From the NCBI GenBank assembly GCA_037577475.1, contig CM075188.1, forward strand, positions 11,332,501-11,396,500: a stretch of 64,000 nt of DNA, in the 5' to 3' direction. Shown piece by piece: positions 23,501 to 37,047 of the stretch (positions within the stretch are counted from its first letter, which is position 1; the number at the start of each line of letters is the position of its first letter). Source of the DNA: Chaunax sp. Z400 (lineage: Eukaryota > Chordata > Actinopteri > Lophiiformes > Chaunacidae). A model generated the notes under the pieces. That model worked only from the letters and a program-made list of their open reading frames with translations, had not been told where the DNA came from and searched no databases. The position numbers and the translations under genes are program-made.

Positions 23501-24930
23501 GCAATGTGCAAAAAGTCAGAACAAATTAGCTTCGCACATTTTTTTTTACTCACTGCTAAATTATTGAGCCTAAGAAATAAATAATGCATGTCTCAGCAGG
23601 ATTTAATTGTAAAATCACTGAAGGTGTTTATTTCCAACAGTGCTGTGAAGTACTACCTATTAGGGGGTGTGTTACTGAGGTTATGAAATGGGCCCTATGG
23701 ATTTGAGCCTGTACAGTTGAGGCTGCACAGTGAAGTGGACAGAGGTGGCACTAAAAGTAACAGTCATTACCAACAGCTCATGCTTTGGCATGTTGAGAGA
23801 TGAAAAAACTCCAAAGCACACAAATTAAAATAACTGATCCCCAAATGATTTGAGTTTTTCTTAGAGAGAAAATGTAATGGCAGAAATCAAATGATGGATT
23901 GTGGAAATTTTGAATCAGTGAGCTGGATGGGCCTAATAAACAAAGGTGCAGACAGTAGGAAGCAGGCCAAAATGATCACAGGAGAATAGAACTGGCTATT
24001 CGTAAATTTATTTGAATTCTGGTCGCGTTACTCTGATCACTGGACAATATTTGCATGAGGCATAATTTGGTGGCGAGAAAGTCTGGCTCAGATGAGACAT
24101 TCGACTGTGAGAGGAGCCCAAACTCATCCATCACTAGCTTCGCCTTGTCTGCAACCCAGCAACCAACCTTAAAAGTCTCCTAACTCATCTGCCAGAGATG
24201 GATGGAAGACCAACTCTCCAGCCAACGTGGTTTTCATAAGTTAAGCAGATGCTACGCTTCATCCTATGCACCACTACCTGCTTGATTCGATCCTCAGTTT
24301 AATAGATCTTGTCATTCAAGTCCTTCTTGTTTTATGCACAGCTGTTCGTGATTTAAAGGTTCCACAAGGAGCTCATATAAGGATATTACCATTGTTTGCT
24401 TGGTACTTGATGTCCTCTGTACCAGTGGATGAATGGCCATAATGTCTTTATGTCACTTCAAATGCAAATCCAGACTCAGCTTTGATGTTTAGTGGACAGG
24501 AAACTGAACCCACAACTGCTTCCTCAGCCCAGTCTCAATGTCTTCCACCACAGACCTGCATTCCCAATAAGCCTCAGGGCTCTGCACTGTCCCACTGTGA
24601 AAACGATAAGTGGTCGAGGGCCCTGTCATATGTTTGAGCTCTTCATGGACATTTAAATAAGTCTGCAATGCTGCTGGAATTCCTAAGGAGAATTAACCAC
24701 AATTAGCATTCTAATGCTAAAAATGGAATGGAAAAACAGGAGTTTTTCCCCCCCAAGGTCTGTAAAGTCACCCGTACTACTCTGCCTCTCGCTATACATT
24801 CATTGGCTGGGTCGATTATAGGTGTAGGCATGAGAGGTGAAGGTAAGAGTATCAGTTTAAGCCAATCAGAGGCAGAGTTTGATTACTTCGCCATCCTTAG
24901 GAGAGAAAATACCGCTAGCATATAATATAA
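20526..24930. other. intergenic, no gene recognised
   Basis: Apart from the (ATTTAG)n tract, nothing here could be classified. A tRNA-like A-box string (gctcagtgggtag, near 23172) hints at a decayed SINE head but has no matching B box. Open frames up to about 90 codons occur on both strands without splice or family support. Confidence 0.45.
21415..21448. repeat. (ATTTAG)n microsatellite
   Basis: About five tandem copies of a hexanucleotide are followed by ATTT repeats and then a stretch (gtgcaaggatggaacaaagc) that looks like the tail of a dispersed fish repeat of unknown class. Confidence 0.8.
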
Positions 24931-24934
24931 TTTT

Positions 24935-25120
24935 GGATATGGATCTGGATAAATGGGTGGAATTAGGAATTTTTTCTTTTCCACTTTTATGAACATTGCA
25001 AGATGAGGCTTTTTTTTGCCCATTTTTGTCAATTACACTTAAACCACTTGACGGAGTATCATGAAACTGGGTGGAAGAGTGGGTATAGTCCCAAAGAGGA
25101 ACGACCGAAATCTGGAGTCC
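24935..25120. repeat. dispersed fish repeat copy (CCTCCGCC-AAGG family), decayed
   Basis: Contains family-like phrases (ggatctggat, tgaaactgggtgg, gtcccaaagaggaac). They parallel the better copies at 28910-29095 and 39235-39965. Boundaries are approximate. Confidence 0.4.
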
Positions 25121-28100
25121 AGTTAAAGGGGTTGATCCATGACTTTGTTCACTTACTTAAACATTGCAAGAACCCTGAGTGCAGCGTATTAACTCAAATT
25201 ACAGATTTGCTAAAAACTTATATCAGAGATAGGCATTGGTGATGGGAGCAGGAACAAGAAATGCTGACTCTTCTGTGACAGCAGTTTTCCCTTCACCAAA
25301 AAGTGATGGAGAAATCCAAGTTCTACATGTATGTTTTCATGGTGAAAGAATCTAAATACAGGTGATGCATGTAAATAATAATTCAACTTGTAGGAAAAAG
25401 GGACTGATTGGAGGGAATGCTCAGCTTTGGGAGATGTTTGTTGTCTCCGAATGCTACGGCTAAACAGCAAATATATAATATCAATAACACAAGAAAACAG
25501 CCTGCACTCTGTTTTGAATTAAGGCACACAGATCCCAAGAAAACGTGCTGTGGGATATTGGATCAGTGTTGTCAAGAGGGAAATCCTCCGGATCAATGTG
25601 ATGGGACGGAGGCAGCTCCGAACTCTCTGCTCCCGATCTCATAATGGTTGAAATACGGTTGCTGAGGAGCTATGGAAGAATGATGTTCTTAATACTGCTA
25701 ATGAGACCATGCTCTGGGTTGTTGAGCCGTGTTTATGGGCACGTCAGGATCTTGGAAACAGGATGATGGTGTTTGCACCACCTGGAGCTGTAAAATAGTC
25801 TCATTCTTTGGCTATTATATGACTATGCAGAGGAATAATCAGATCTAATGACATGACATGACTGGCCACATCATTACAGCTCCACAACATTAAACTGTTG
25901 GCAACAGAAAATGCAGACTGAAGGCATCCTTTGGCTTTCCACATGTCTAAATGAAGCTGCCTGAGTGAAGGAAAAAGTGTGAAAAGTGAGATGTCTCAAA
26001 AGACCAAATTATGGTCTGAATTATGGAAACTTGCAGAAAACAAGACTATGTTAGACCTCTCACTGCTTATTGGCAACCAACTTAATACGTGACAACAGTG
26101 CAACCTGATTTATTGTCTGATTATTTAGCCTAGCCCTTTCTTGTTCTGTGGTTGGTTTCCCAACCTCTTGTTGTTCAGGATTATTTGTGAAGTGAAAAGG
26201 TGAAGAAGAAAAATTTTGAAAGGTTGATTTCTGACCCCGTTTGCTTCTCTTGAGATTTGAGCTAAACCACGTTTGCGTAATTGATGGTGTTTAAATGTAA
26301 GAGAACACAGACACATTATCCTCTCTTGACTGTCCACATTTTCAGTCTCTCAACTTGTCAGTACACATCTATCTGCAAACTAACTTTGGCATCCTTAATG
26401 TTGCTTAACATTGCAGTTTTTCATGTATAAAGCTTAGTGGTGACATTTAAATAGAACATGCTGTTTTACTGGAGGTGTAATCTGACAGGATAAATGTACG
26501 GTGATATTTTACAGCACCATTTCCTGAAGTGTGGTGCAAAGCAGCTTTCTGACAGTGTGAGCAACAGAGTACGATTTTTAGATCAGTTTTCCAAAAGCCG
26601 TCACTCAGTAAAGTGGACTTTAAGTATCTTTAACCCTGCAAGTGTTTCTCCAACCAATTTGCATAGGAAAAACCTCATTTAATTGCAGGTGAGACAGTGA
26701 GTGCCTGACATCCGAATCACACTGTAAAGACTGTTCCCCCTCTACTGCACAAATGTCTGCAGGAAAGATCAGACTATGCTACATTCCTTCCCTCATGTTC
26801 TCACCCCTGATTATATCCAGACACAATATGTCTTGTTCTTCAAGATTCCCAGCTCAGCAGATGGACTGCTAGGGGAGATAGCATCTGAAGGGTGAGGAGG
26901 AGGCAGAGTTCCCCATGACATGCCTCTATGATGATAATGGTTTTTAAGGTGTACCAAACGGTTTATGTTGGATTGTGTTGATATATTCTGATGACTGGAG
27001 GAAATAGGAGCAGGTATGTACTGTTGGTGGTGCATTATGCAGTTTTCAAAAAGCCTGGATTGATCAGGGCATGGTATGTGGCTAAATGGGCATATACTAC
27101 ATGATACTTCATGAGGTTAAATAATTGAAGCTTGTAGATTGCGTTGTGGTTATAAGGCCTCTGCATGTAAACAGGACTTGTGGTGCTGTGCGATCTTTCT
27201 GTCATCTCGATAAAGCGCTCCGTTGTTTTTACTTCAAGTGCTCACAGATCAGTTGTAGTTATGTGATAAGACATGTCCAGTTTGCAAAGTTAACACATTG
27301 TTTGGTCTCTGTTTAAAATTCCCTCACACTTCAGATGCTCTAGGATGAGGATTTTTAGCTGCAGCTTGGTCTCCAGAGGAATCATGCTTTAACACAGGGG
27401 TCTTCAGTTAAAAGCTTTAGTCAACCCTCCTCCCCTTCTGAGGTTTGAACAGCTAAATACCTAAAAATATGGCCTCATGCTTTTAGCCAGACAGGAGAAA
27501 TCAGTTTAGTTCACATTTACATTAAATGAAATATAAAATGTTAACGGTTTTTTGCAGTAACATGTTTTTGGCAATGTTTAATCTAATGTTTAAACAACAT
27601 TTATCTGTTTTTCAAAACTTCTGACCCCCAGGCTGCTTTGGTAAAGATATAAAATTACAAATAAACTCAAATTAGCAAAATTACAGAGCCTATACAAGAC
27701 AAATATGGAAAACAAAGTGCAAAAGGGTTAAATTTGCAATGTAAATAAATTCATTTCAGTCCATAAACACACAACTTCCTCAAAGGAAACTTAATAAAGT
27801 TTTCTTTAAGGCCGAACTGAGCTTAACAAAGATGGAAGCACAAACACAAAAAAAGAGATCACATAACCCAAATCACATGCATCTGTGCATTCATGCATCG
27901 TCTCTTCTTCCAAAGTTCAGAGGGAAAAACTGACTTCAGCCTTTCAAAATAAAAAATGCAAAAATAATATGATGTAATAAAAAATAATATGATGTACAAA
28001 AAAGTAAAATCAACCCTTCATCTTTTAAATAAATCCATTTCAGGCCATAAAAACAGAATATCCTCAAAGGAGAATAAATAAAGTCTCTTTTCAGTTGGTG

Positions 28101-28909
28101 TTAATTCACATGTATTGTCTGTCTCCTTCAAAGCTCGATAGGAAAACTCCACACTGTTCTCTCAATTACACATTTGCTTTAAGATCAGTAAGTTCCATCA
28201 TTAGGGCTCCAGTATCTGCCCACTTATTGCTCTGTTTATCCTGTGAAAATGTGGTGACATTTCCGACCAGAGAGAGATTCTGAATGAAAAGGAGCTGATC
28301 TCGAAGGCTAAAGAGGTCAAAACAATCACAGAAGTCTAGATGAGCTTTGAGCTTATCCGTGTTTAGCTTCATAGTGACATTTAATATGTTATTCAACAAC
28401 TGCAACAGACTCTGTGTAAGTTAGACACACTGGCCTCGTAGAGCTCATTGCAGGAAGAGTAAATGCTTATTTTTCTGTCCAGTCATCTCAGAAGACTTGG
28501 TTTTCACTATCAACTTTTCTTATTGTTGTTAATCCCATCTTTCATGCATGTTGTATGCCTAATGTACCATAGTGTACGTACTTATGTAGCAGTCTGATGT
28601 TAGCTGCCTAGCAGCAGGAGGACCCAGGTAGGATCTCATTAGTTCTACTGAGCTGGTTGCTTTGTGCCTGTTCAAAATACCTTTTGATGACTAAAGTTAA
28701 AAAATAGTTATTATATGAAGTTAAAAAATCTTTTTCCCCATTATGTCATGGTCCAGACAGAAGCTTCTCTCGGTCCAGATTTGACCCAAAGGCCACAAAT
28801 TGGTGACTCCTGCTTTAATTCATGGATGTGCTTTTTTGGACTGTGCGCTGCCGGGTGCAGCAACGTCACTTACATCGATAAGTCCCATTCCTGCTGTTAA
28901 GTCTGTTTA
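25121..28909. other. intergenic, no gene recognised; one internal duplication
   Basis: No supported exon. Two related segments, 27738-27812 and 28027-28098, share aaataaatycatttcag, then ccataaa, then cctcaaagga with the same spacing. A second pair of similar words follows each (near 27901 and 28117), so this looks like a small decayed tandem duplication. A 79-codon frame on the - strand at 28166-28405 was not recognised. Confidence 0.45.
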
Positions 28910-29095
28910 TTACCTCCGCCAAAGGAGGTGGTTATGTTTTTGTCGGCGTTGGTTTGTTGGTTGGTTTGTTGGTTTGTTGGTTGGTTTGTTAACAAGATGA
29001 CAAAAATAAATGGATGGATTTTGCTGGAATTTTCAGGAGATGTCAGAAGTGGCCCAAGGAAGAATCGATTCGATTTTGGCGGTGATCTGGATCAG
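28910..29095 (+). repeat. dispersed fish repeat (CCTCCGCC-AAGG family) with GTTTGTTG tract
   Basis: Starts acctccgccaaaggaggtgg, a phrase common in teleost genomes. It runs through a (GGTTTGTT)n tract and then ttttgctggaattttcagg, gtggcccaaggaagaat and gatttt-ggcggtgatctgga. It is probably a non-autonomous mobile element; class uncertain. Confidence 0.6.
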
Positions 29096-32000
29096 CTAAG
29101 TGCTAGGCTAATATCAGCATTCTCACAATGCCAGCATTCTGATGTTTAGTATGGGGCCATTATTGTAGCAAAGCCATTTGCAAATGTGTGCAGAGAATTG
29201 TTGTCTGATTGTAACTCGACCTCTGTGTGTGTAATCAGATAAATGTAAATGTATATTCAGATTTTGTGAGTGTTTAATGAGATTAGTAATTAGTAAGAAA
29301 AAAATCTCCACATCCGTATTACGATTTGCAACTGCACTGAGATTTCTAAATGTGATGACGGATCTGCAAACACTTATAGATTAGACTAGAAGCAACAAAA
29401 TTGAAAGCACAGAAAAACAATAAAATCTCACAAACCTGTGTATGACATAATTGAAAATAAAACGATCACACACATATGTCTAAAACATTACACATCATGA
29501 TCAGCTTAGAACAAAGGGCTCTACTCAAAGGCCTATAATTGATTGACTATCTCAGTCTGCAGACCTAAACACTCCAGACCTTCACAAGACCACATCAAGC
29601 TTCTCCACAGTGACTTCATATTTCAACAATAATTTTGGCTCCACCAGGCCAACACCCTTTGTTATGCCTTGTTAACTGCTGTGTAAGGCAAACAGCCTAT
29701 TTATCCTGATGAAATAAAAGAAGAATTGACCACAATGATCATGTCTCAACTCAGCAAACACAACCTGGTGAAATCTTACCAGAGATACGATAGCAAAGGT
29801 GGTATGAAATACATGATGCTTGGATTAAAAAACATTTACACAAAACTGTGGACTCAAATTATTGGTAGCTACGGCCCCATGAGGGAATAACTGTTGTTGG
29901 AACACTACATTTAAAAGTGGTCCATTGAGAAATGTTGGACTGGCTGCTGCTGCAGATTCCAAGGTCTTAGTTTTCCTTGGATACTTCAAGCCTCACTATC
30001 TGCATGTCCCTTAACAGCACTCTTAAATGGACGTACTATACTTCCTGGAGGACTTTCTCTGAAAGAATATTAGAGTCTGGAACATGATAGATCAGAGACA
30101 GGATAATGGAGGCAAATGGCTTCCTCACAAAGTAAACAATAATTTAATTCATGTGTGGGTCCTTTGTTTTATTAGACAGATTACAAAGCAGCCCATTTTG
30201 TAAGCCATACCTCCTGGTGCTTGTATGACATATACCTCACCATAGTTACCTCACCCTGTTTTTTCTTTTTTTTTTTTTTGCTCAAGAGATCAACAGAAGC
30301 AGCTCTGAATAAATTTGGCCTCAATTACATTCCAGCATAAATAGCTTTAACATGTCCCCCAGTTTTCATCAGAGCGGATGGTGTAATGGCCAGAAAAGAT
30401 GTAAAACCTCACTAAAACAACACTAAACTGGACACGTCTATCAATCTTATGTTAAAATGGTCACACTGAATGTAAGGATTTAAGAAAATAATGTTCAGCT
30501 CTATAACAGACCAGTTCATAGACTATGAAAGGAAAAATGAAATCTGTGTTGGCCAACAGCTTCTGACCACATCAAAGCAGTCAGTCCAACAGCCTCTCAC
30601 TGGGGATAAGAGCAGACATGGAAGAAGGATCGATTCATAAAGGGGGGACTGTCCATATGGGAAAATTAACATTTAGCCTACAGACAAATGTCTAATGGTG
30701 CAAACTTCTGCATATTAGTTTTTTTACTGCACATGTACATGCTCATGTCTGCAACATGTGCATAGCTGATGGCAGTAGTGTGTTGGACTTCAAGACCACT
30801 TCAAGCAACTAAAAAACCTGGGGCATTTTGCAACCATCTCTGTGTGAACCAAAAACGAATATACTGAATGACATCCTGGGAGTTTCTAGACATATATGAT
30901 GTCAAAAACAGGCAAATAATGATCTTTTCCCAACCATAAACAAATGTCTTTTGAGCCTAAACCTAACAGGACCTAAAGCACTTTTGTGTTGTTGCAACCT
31001 ACATTTGAAAATTGAAACATAAAGAAACATTAAGTTTCAACATATCAAATATCAAATTTCAATAATCATACAGTGTAAACACTTATTCAGGCTACACGTT
31101 TGTAGACGTATAACCTAAATAATACAATAAACAAATAAAAAACAACAACAATATTGGACATGAAGTAGGTCTCAGTTGTCTATCAAGGTAGTTAATGGAT
31201 TATTTCATTAAAATACAGCAATTTATGTTTACTTTTTGTAGACAACAATTATTACAGAAAGCATGACAACCAGTTTGATCATAATTTATTATTTGCTATA
31301 AAGTAAGCATGTGTGCACATACAAGGTATTTGACTCCAGTTTGTAAAATTGAAATCAAATTAAATAAATACTTTGCTGTGTGTTTTTTTTTTTTCACAAA
31401 ATGCCTCTGCAACCCTTCAGACAGAGGTCAGATATCTTTCTGCAAGGCGTCTTTTCTTCGCAAACTGCATGAATCACTAGTTTGCTTCCTACAGAAAAAT
31501 CACCCACACCTTGGTGGTCGAGTTGAAATATGAATAACTGCAAAGATCACAGATCACAGTTTGTAACTCACTGACAAATTTCTCCCTGACCCTTGATCTA
31601 ATTCATAAAGGTGCATGATTTGACAGATACTTTAGACCCAATAAAAATAATACTGTATGTATTTTAAACACAGTTGGGTTAATCCAGCTGTGGACCCCTT
31701 TATTCCTGTCCGTTCCACTCTATGCGTACTGAAAACACATGTGAAAACACATTGGACTGCACGTGGCACTTTCATCAAATTTTGCCTCTAGCCCCAGATC
31801 CTCACAGGTAACTAGTAATTTGTTTAAACTACATTTATGTAAGAACATAAACCTTGTAAATATATTTTAAAAAATGCGATACCATTTACAAGACAGGCCC
31901 AGCAAATAATTACCGCTTTAAGGCTGTTATCACTGCAGCTAGTACTTGACAGTGAATGTGTGGCTTTTAGGAGCAACTGTCTTCCTCTTTTTGTAACAAA

Positions 32001-32379
32001 CTGATAAACAAACCTGATTCTGATACCAAATGTGCCACTCTCTGAATACACCATCTGTTCAGAATGAGCTCAAACCATCATTCATAGCTTAAAAACGTTG
32101 GTGAGACACTGAGGAGCCGCAGCTCCATGTTACTATGTTTCACTTTAGATCCAGCAAATACAATTAATTACACTTGCTAAAGTCAAGGCAGGAGCTACCT
32201 GGTTGGAATAACCTGCATATTGCCAAAAGGAATCCTCTTCCTGGCTTTTCTCACAGCATTAGCTAGGAGCATCAGAGTCACAGTGGAACACTTAATCAGC
32301 TGCTGACTGTCTGTACACTCTAAGATGTTGAAGGCCAAATGTCCAGCAGTTTTCCAATTTAATATTTCCATGAGAAACC
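29096..32379. other. intergenic, nothing recognised
   Basis: AT-rich sequence without a supported gene. Homopolymer T and A tracts occur (near 30265 and 31385). No transposase, reverse transcriptase or RNA gene was recognised. Confidence 0.45.
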
Positions 32380-32489
32380 AATGGGAAGGGAACCATTCTG
32401 GTCACTGAACATATCGTTGGAAATAAGTTCTCAGAAAATGACAGATAACCAAGATGTGATATTCTGCTATTTCACAACTCAGGCGGAGG

Positions 32490-33593
32490 ATGTGGTTCAT
32501 GATGTTAATCTATATTTCTAGTAAATAACAAAGTAGATGCATTTCAAAGAGAGATCACCATCACCGGTTTTTAAGAAGTGGTTTCAATTTCTGGGTCTCA
32601 GATAAAATCAGTCACAAAGTTGCCTGATACATACTGATTCTTTGACTTATTTAGTTTAAATTGTCTGCAGGGCTTCTGAGGGAAAAGTGGAAGATTGGAA
32701 AAAGAAGATCAGATGAGCAAAACACTGAAATGACTTCAACAAATGGGGGTAATATGAAATTTCCACTTCCTACAATTTAAATTGATTTCATGTATGGATT
32801 TGCAGAATCTGAACTTACTGCACGCGGTCATTTGAGATTGTAATTATGAATATTTTTTTAAAGAGGTGAATTCAATCTGTCTCCATCGCTCCAAACACCA
32901 TTCCTCAAGCTTGACTGCTTTATCTTATTTTCCACAGGTTCTACTGCTTGTGCAGCTAAAACACTTCTGCAGAAGTGGAAGGAAGTTAACTTCTTCGTCA
33001 ACATTTTGACCTCGTATTTTTATAATATCCCAGAACTGTGCAGCAGCCTTCATGAATCACAAACATCCTGCAGCGATGAGTGTATGAGCTGGTAAGAATT
33101 TAATCTATCATAATGACAAATTATCATCAATTCACATTTTCTGACACTACTTCAGAATGATAATTCTAAACTGTTTATGATTTTTACATCACTGATATTG
33201 GATTTAACTCCAGCAATTAGAGATTTATTTCACAATTTGTTTTTACAGATCACGAGTGGCCTGTACTATGAAAACTCTTACAGCTCTAAAGGAACATCAT
33301 ACTGGGAAGGCTGCTGAAGGCCAGGCTTTGAGACATGAATCATTGTGGCAAACAGCTTTGTGTTCATCCTTAAAGCATGTGAAACTAAATAAGTACAAGG
33401 CCAAACAATGTTTCGTTCCAGAGGTCCTACTGCTTTCGCCCTGTGCATGAATCTTTTCTGCTTCACAATAATGTCCATGAGAACAAAAACATTTGCATGA
33501 CGACGTGCTGTTGCCATACAGGCAATGCATTATTATATGTATGATGTCTCTTCATACCTTTGTTAGTTAAACTTCATAGATCTCATGAATAAA
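32490..33593 (+). CDS. candidate small four-exon gene, unrecognised (about 87 aa)
   Basis: Four pieces fit together with GT-AG borders and matching phases: ATG 32490-32520 (donor gtaaat, phase 1), 32671-32748 (acceptor ttgtctgcag, donor gtaata, phase 1), 32938-33091 (acceptor tttccacag, donor gtaaga, phase 2), and a last exon from 33249 (acceptor ttttacag) whose first base completes TGA. AATAAA follows at 33588-33593, giving a normal-looking 3' UTR. The product starts MWFMMLIYIS (a short hydrophobic run), then is basic (REKWKIGKRR). It then holds four cysteines in a possible helical domain (KTLLQKWKEVNFFVNIL, then LCSSLHESQTSCSDEC). The third exon is open in only this frame. No family was recognised. 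The size and the charged helix with cysteines could suit a small secreted peptide or cytokine fragment, but that is speculation. It could also be a chance assembly. Confidence 0.3.
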
Positions 33594-36404
33594 GTACCGC
33601 AGTAGACAAGCAAGCTGTGGATTTTTGTTGCATGAGATAAACCTTCCTATCTCATCTCATTTCCTGTCTGCCTCTACATTATCAACTATCCAATATGGGT
33701 GGAGTAAAAGAGAGGTCATGAACACTGTCAGCCAAAATTCACCAAGAGAGATTTATTGACATCAGTTAAGAAAAATATCAGTAGTGACATCTTCTTTTAA
33801 CTCTTTTCCTAACTTCTACAACCTACAAGATGATGTGCTGACAGTCGGTAGTGCAGCCTTCAGCATCTCATCAATCCTGAAAATGATTTGTTGCAGCAAA
33901 ATGTATTGCAGAACTTGTTTTTATATTGCATGGTGTGTTTTGCTCTAAAGAGACTGAAAGAATCTCCAATCATCAATGTATACTTGCAGAGAAGACAAAC
34001 AACCTCCTCACTCTGGGAAAAAAAGGGGAATGAGATAGCTACTGGAACAGTCATCCTCATCACATCCCCTGCACTGCAAGGTTCCACTTCACCATCTCCT
34101 CACACTCACTCCTGTTTGATCATGAGTTTCTTTCCTTGTTTCTTTTTGAACAGCCGTTTTCAATGGTCCTGATTTATCTACCAAATGGAGTTTGAGCTAG
34201 ATCAGTAAACAGCAGATGTGCACTCAAAAAAGTGAACTTTCCTGTTTCTTTTGTGTTTTTTTTTTAACTTACTTGAAAAACATATTTGTAAAGATTAAAT
34301 ACATTTTCTAAAGAAGCTCATGACTTGATATTTTTGTTTGTAACTGATCGAAAATAATTTCGTGCAACCTGTGAATAACAAAAAAAAAAAATAAAGTCAA
34401 AAGTTTTTTAGTGTAACACTGAAACATAGCAGATTATTTAGAGTGACTGCACTGGTGATGGTCAGTATTCAGCTAATAGAAGAAGAACACAGAAATGAAT
34501 CCCAGCTCAGCAATTAAATGACTCTGGCTGTTGTAAATTTGGCCTTACAAATGGTAAGTATTATTGTTGTAGAAGAAGAAATCACCGAGCACATTTGTGG
34601 TATAGCATGGGTGGTCTTTGGGAGAAAATGAGCCATGTCCCATTGTCACTACAAAAACAACACATAAAGGACACATTAAGCATGTCCTGACCAAAACTCA
34701 TATAAGCACAAACGCACACTGAGCCCCCTCCTGTCTGATCACAGCTGTCAGGACTCATCAGATAAAAGGTGCTCATCTGTTTTCTCCATTGAAAATTCTC
34801 CTTCAATGACAAACACAGACTGTCTGACTCATCTTCCACCCCAAGGCAGGCCAATCTAAAGATACACACTCTATTGTTCTCACCCTCATCCTCTTTATCC
34901 ACCTCCTGAGTGTCAACTACATATCCAAATACCTGCCTTCTCTTCTCCCAGTGACTGCCAAATTCCCAGAATACCAGTGTCCTTTTCCATCTGGTGAGCT
35001 CAATCTATTCAAGGTTTCCTGTGTAAAAGTGAACTCTGGGGAATTGAACATTTAGAAGCTTGGCCCCAGTAAAAGGTATCACCACTACACTGCAGATAGT
35101 TCTCTTTTGCACGAACAGATGATGGTAGAAATTTCTCTCAAATCGTAAATATCTTTTTAAAAGTCCCACATTGCACAACACGGCAAAGACGCCTTGTGCA
35201 GAGGAGAAGTTCATGAGTGTGGTCTGATTCATATTCTACACCAGAGAAATGAAAATAACATGTCCAGCACGGTGTGAACTTTTCTATTCCCAAGGTGAAC
35301 ATCCACAACACCCACACATATACACAATGTATAAGTGTGAAAGGTCTACAGAGCAGATAGGATGAAGCAGAGTTAAAAATCAAACAGGTTCCATATCACC
35401 ATTTTCCCATGGGGGCCTGTCCTTACAGCAATGAAGACTTTTCCAATTCTACCTTTCTCACCTCGTGGCTATACCTGAAGAAAAAGAAGAAAAGAAAAAC
35501 TATAGAAAAGAAAAAATCTGTGCATGATCAGAAATAGAAAGGGTTCCTGAGCTCAGCAGGCAACATGGAGGATAACATGAGCCAATGTAAGACCAAACTT
35601 AGTATTAACCTCCACATCTGGCACTTCGATCATTGCCCTCAGCTACACAGGGGCTAACAGCAATGTCTAAATATCAACTCACCATTATCTGATCCTTAGT
35701 ATGCCCTCCGTAGAAGGGGCTGATGTATTAGTCTTATGTGGCATACAGGCCTCTTTTGCACCACAATGAAAAGCTATACAGCACCCTTTCTAAGGTCTGT
35801 TTTTGTTTCCACACAGTTTGACCGACACAGTTTTCTGTCAGAGGCGCTCTCTGTGGTCAGAACACTGGATCATTTTGCTCAGGCACAGACTACTGAGGAG
35901 ACACACAGCATAAGGTATTTGAAGGTATGTCTATGCATATCTTTGTGTCTCTGGGAGAGAGAGGGGCTGTTGGGTCCATAGGTCTAAATCAAGCTTCAAT
36001 TAGGTGTTGGTCTCTTCCCCTGAATGTTGACTGTCCAGTAGTAGCTTAAGACTGTAACTAGACATGGTAGGCCTGTCAGGCTTAAGTTCAGGCATATAAA
36101 TCTAAGGCTTGACAGGCCTGTTGGTGAAGTGTTTAAGTGATGTCATAGCATTGCAGAATATTATTGAATTATGGTTGGGGGTTTCTTTTCTCCAAAACCA
36201 AAAAGAGAAGAAAAAAAACCCTATATATTATACTATACTATATATACCTATATATATATATTGTTAATCACTCTTTAATTCAGCAAATCATTTGACAGTG
36301 TTATAAGAGGGGGAGGTACACAAACATGGTGATTTTGATGGACATGCTGCAGGTGCTATCGTTTAAGCCTATACTACTGGGATTTACATATTACTTTGTG
36401 CATC
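33594..36404. other. intergenic, nothing recognised
   Basis: No supported gene, RNA or classified repeat. A 106-codon frame on the - strand (34582-34902) and others of similar size lack family features. Confidence 0.45.
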
Positions 36405-36768
36405 ATACTTTTTGGCTTTAGTTTGTTTCCTGTATTATTTTAAAGGTTTCAGTCATGCACATCTGTCTCACCTGTCTTTGCCTCCCTCAGTTTGGCAGTC
36501 CATCTTTGTACCTTGTGTCTATCTTCCCTTTCGCTGTGAGTATCCTGCTTGTTATTTTGTAACAACCCTTTTCCTTGGAATTTGGAGCTTTTTATGATTT
36601 CTGCTTTTTTGCCTTCTCTCCTTTGGGTTTTATTTTTTTTTTTTGCTTGAGGGGACTGCCCTCTGTTTTTTTCACCCTTGCCACTCCTGTAAGCTTTCTA
36701 TTATTTGTTTTTGTTCATTCAATTATCTAACTGCACCTGCTCTGCCTCTGTGATCAACATCTGGGTCC
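36405..36768 (+). repeat. CT-rich dispersed repeat fragment ending in GGGTCCAA
   Basis: The pyrimidine-rich text (ctgtctcacctgtctttgcc, then ctcccttt, then tgcttgaggggactgccctc) ends with acatctgggtccaa. The repeats at 42830-43415 and 49640-50325 end with the same kind of phrase. It stops exactly where the perfect inverted repeat begins. Confidence 0.5.
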
Positions 36769-36981
36769 AATTCCTCTGATTCTTCATTTCTCTTTGCATG
36801 AATTTAACATTATGATGAGGGATAGCCTTCATAAAAATAAATAAACAGACAAAAAAACTTATGACTTATATATATATATATATATATATATATAAGTTTT
36901 TTTGTCTGTTTATTTATTTTTATGAAGGCTATCCCTCATCATAATGTTAAATTCATGCAAAGAGAAATGAAGAATCAGAGG

Positions 36982-36985
<4 letters not shown>
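36769..36985. repeat. perfect 94-bp inverted repeat around a (TA)n core
   Basis: Left arm 36769-36862 and right arm 36892-36985 are exact reverse complements by eye. The 29-bp spacer is almost pure TA. The right arm is followed directly by another (TA)n run to 37043. The arm itself begins aattcctctgattcttcatt. Confidence 0.95.

Positions 36986-37043
<58 letters not shown>
36986..37043. repeat. (TA)n microsatellite
   Basis: About 29 uninterrupted TA units next to the right arm of the inverted repeat. Confidence 0.97.

Positions 37044-37047
<4 letters not shown>

Noticed and set aside
28166..28405. 79-codon frame on the - strand with a helical look
   Set aside because: No splice partners, no recognised family, and it overlaps a decayed local duplication.
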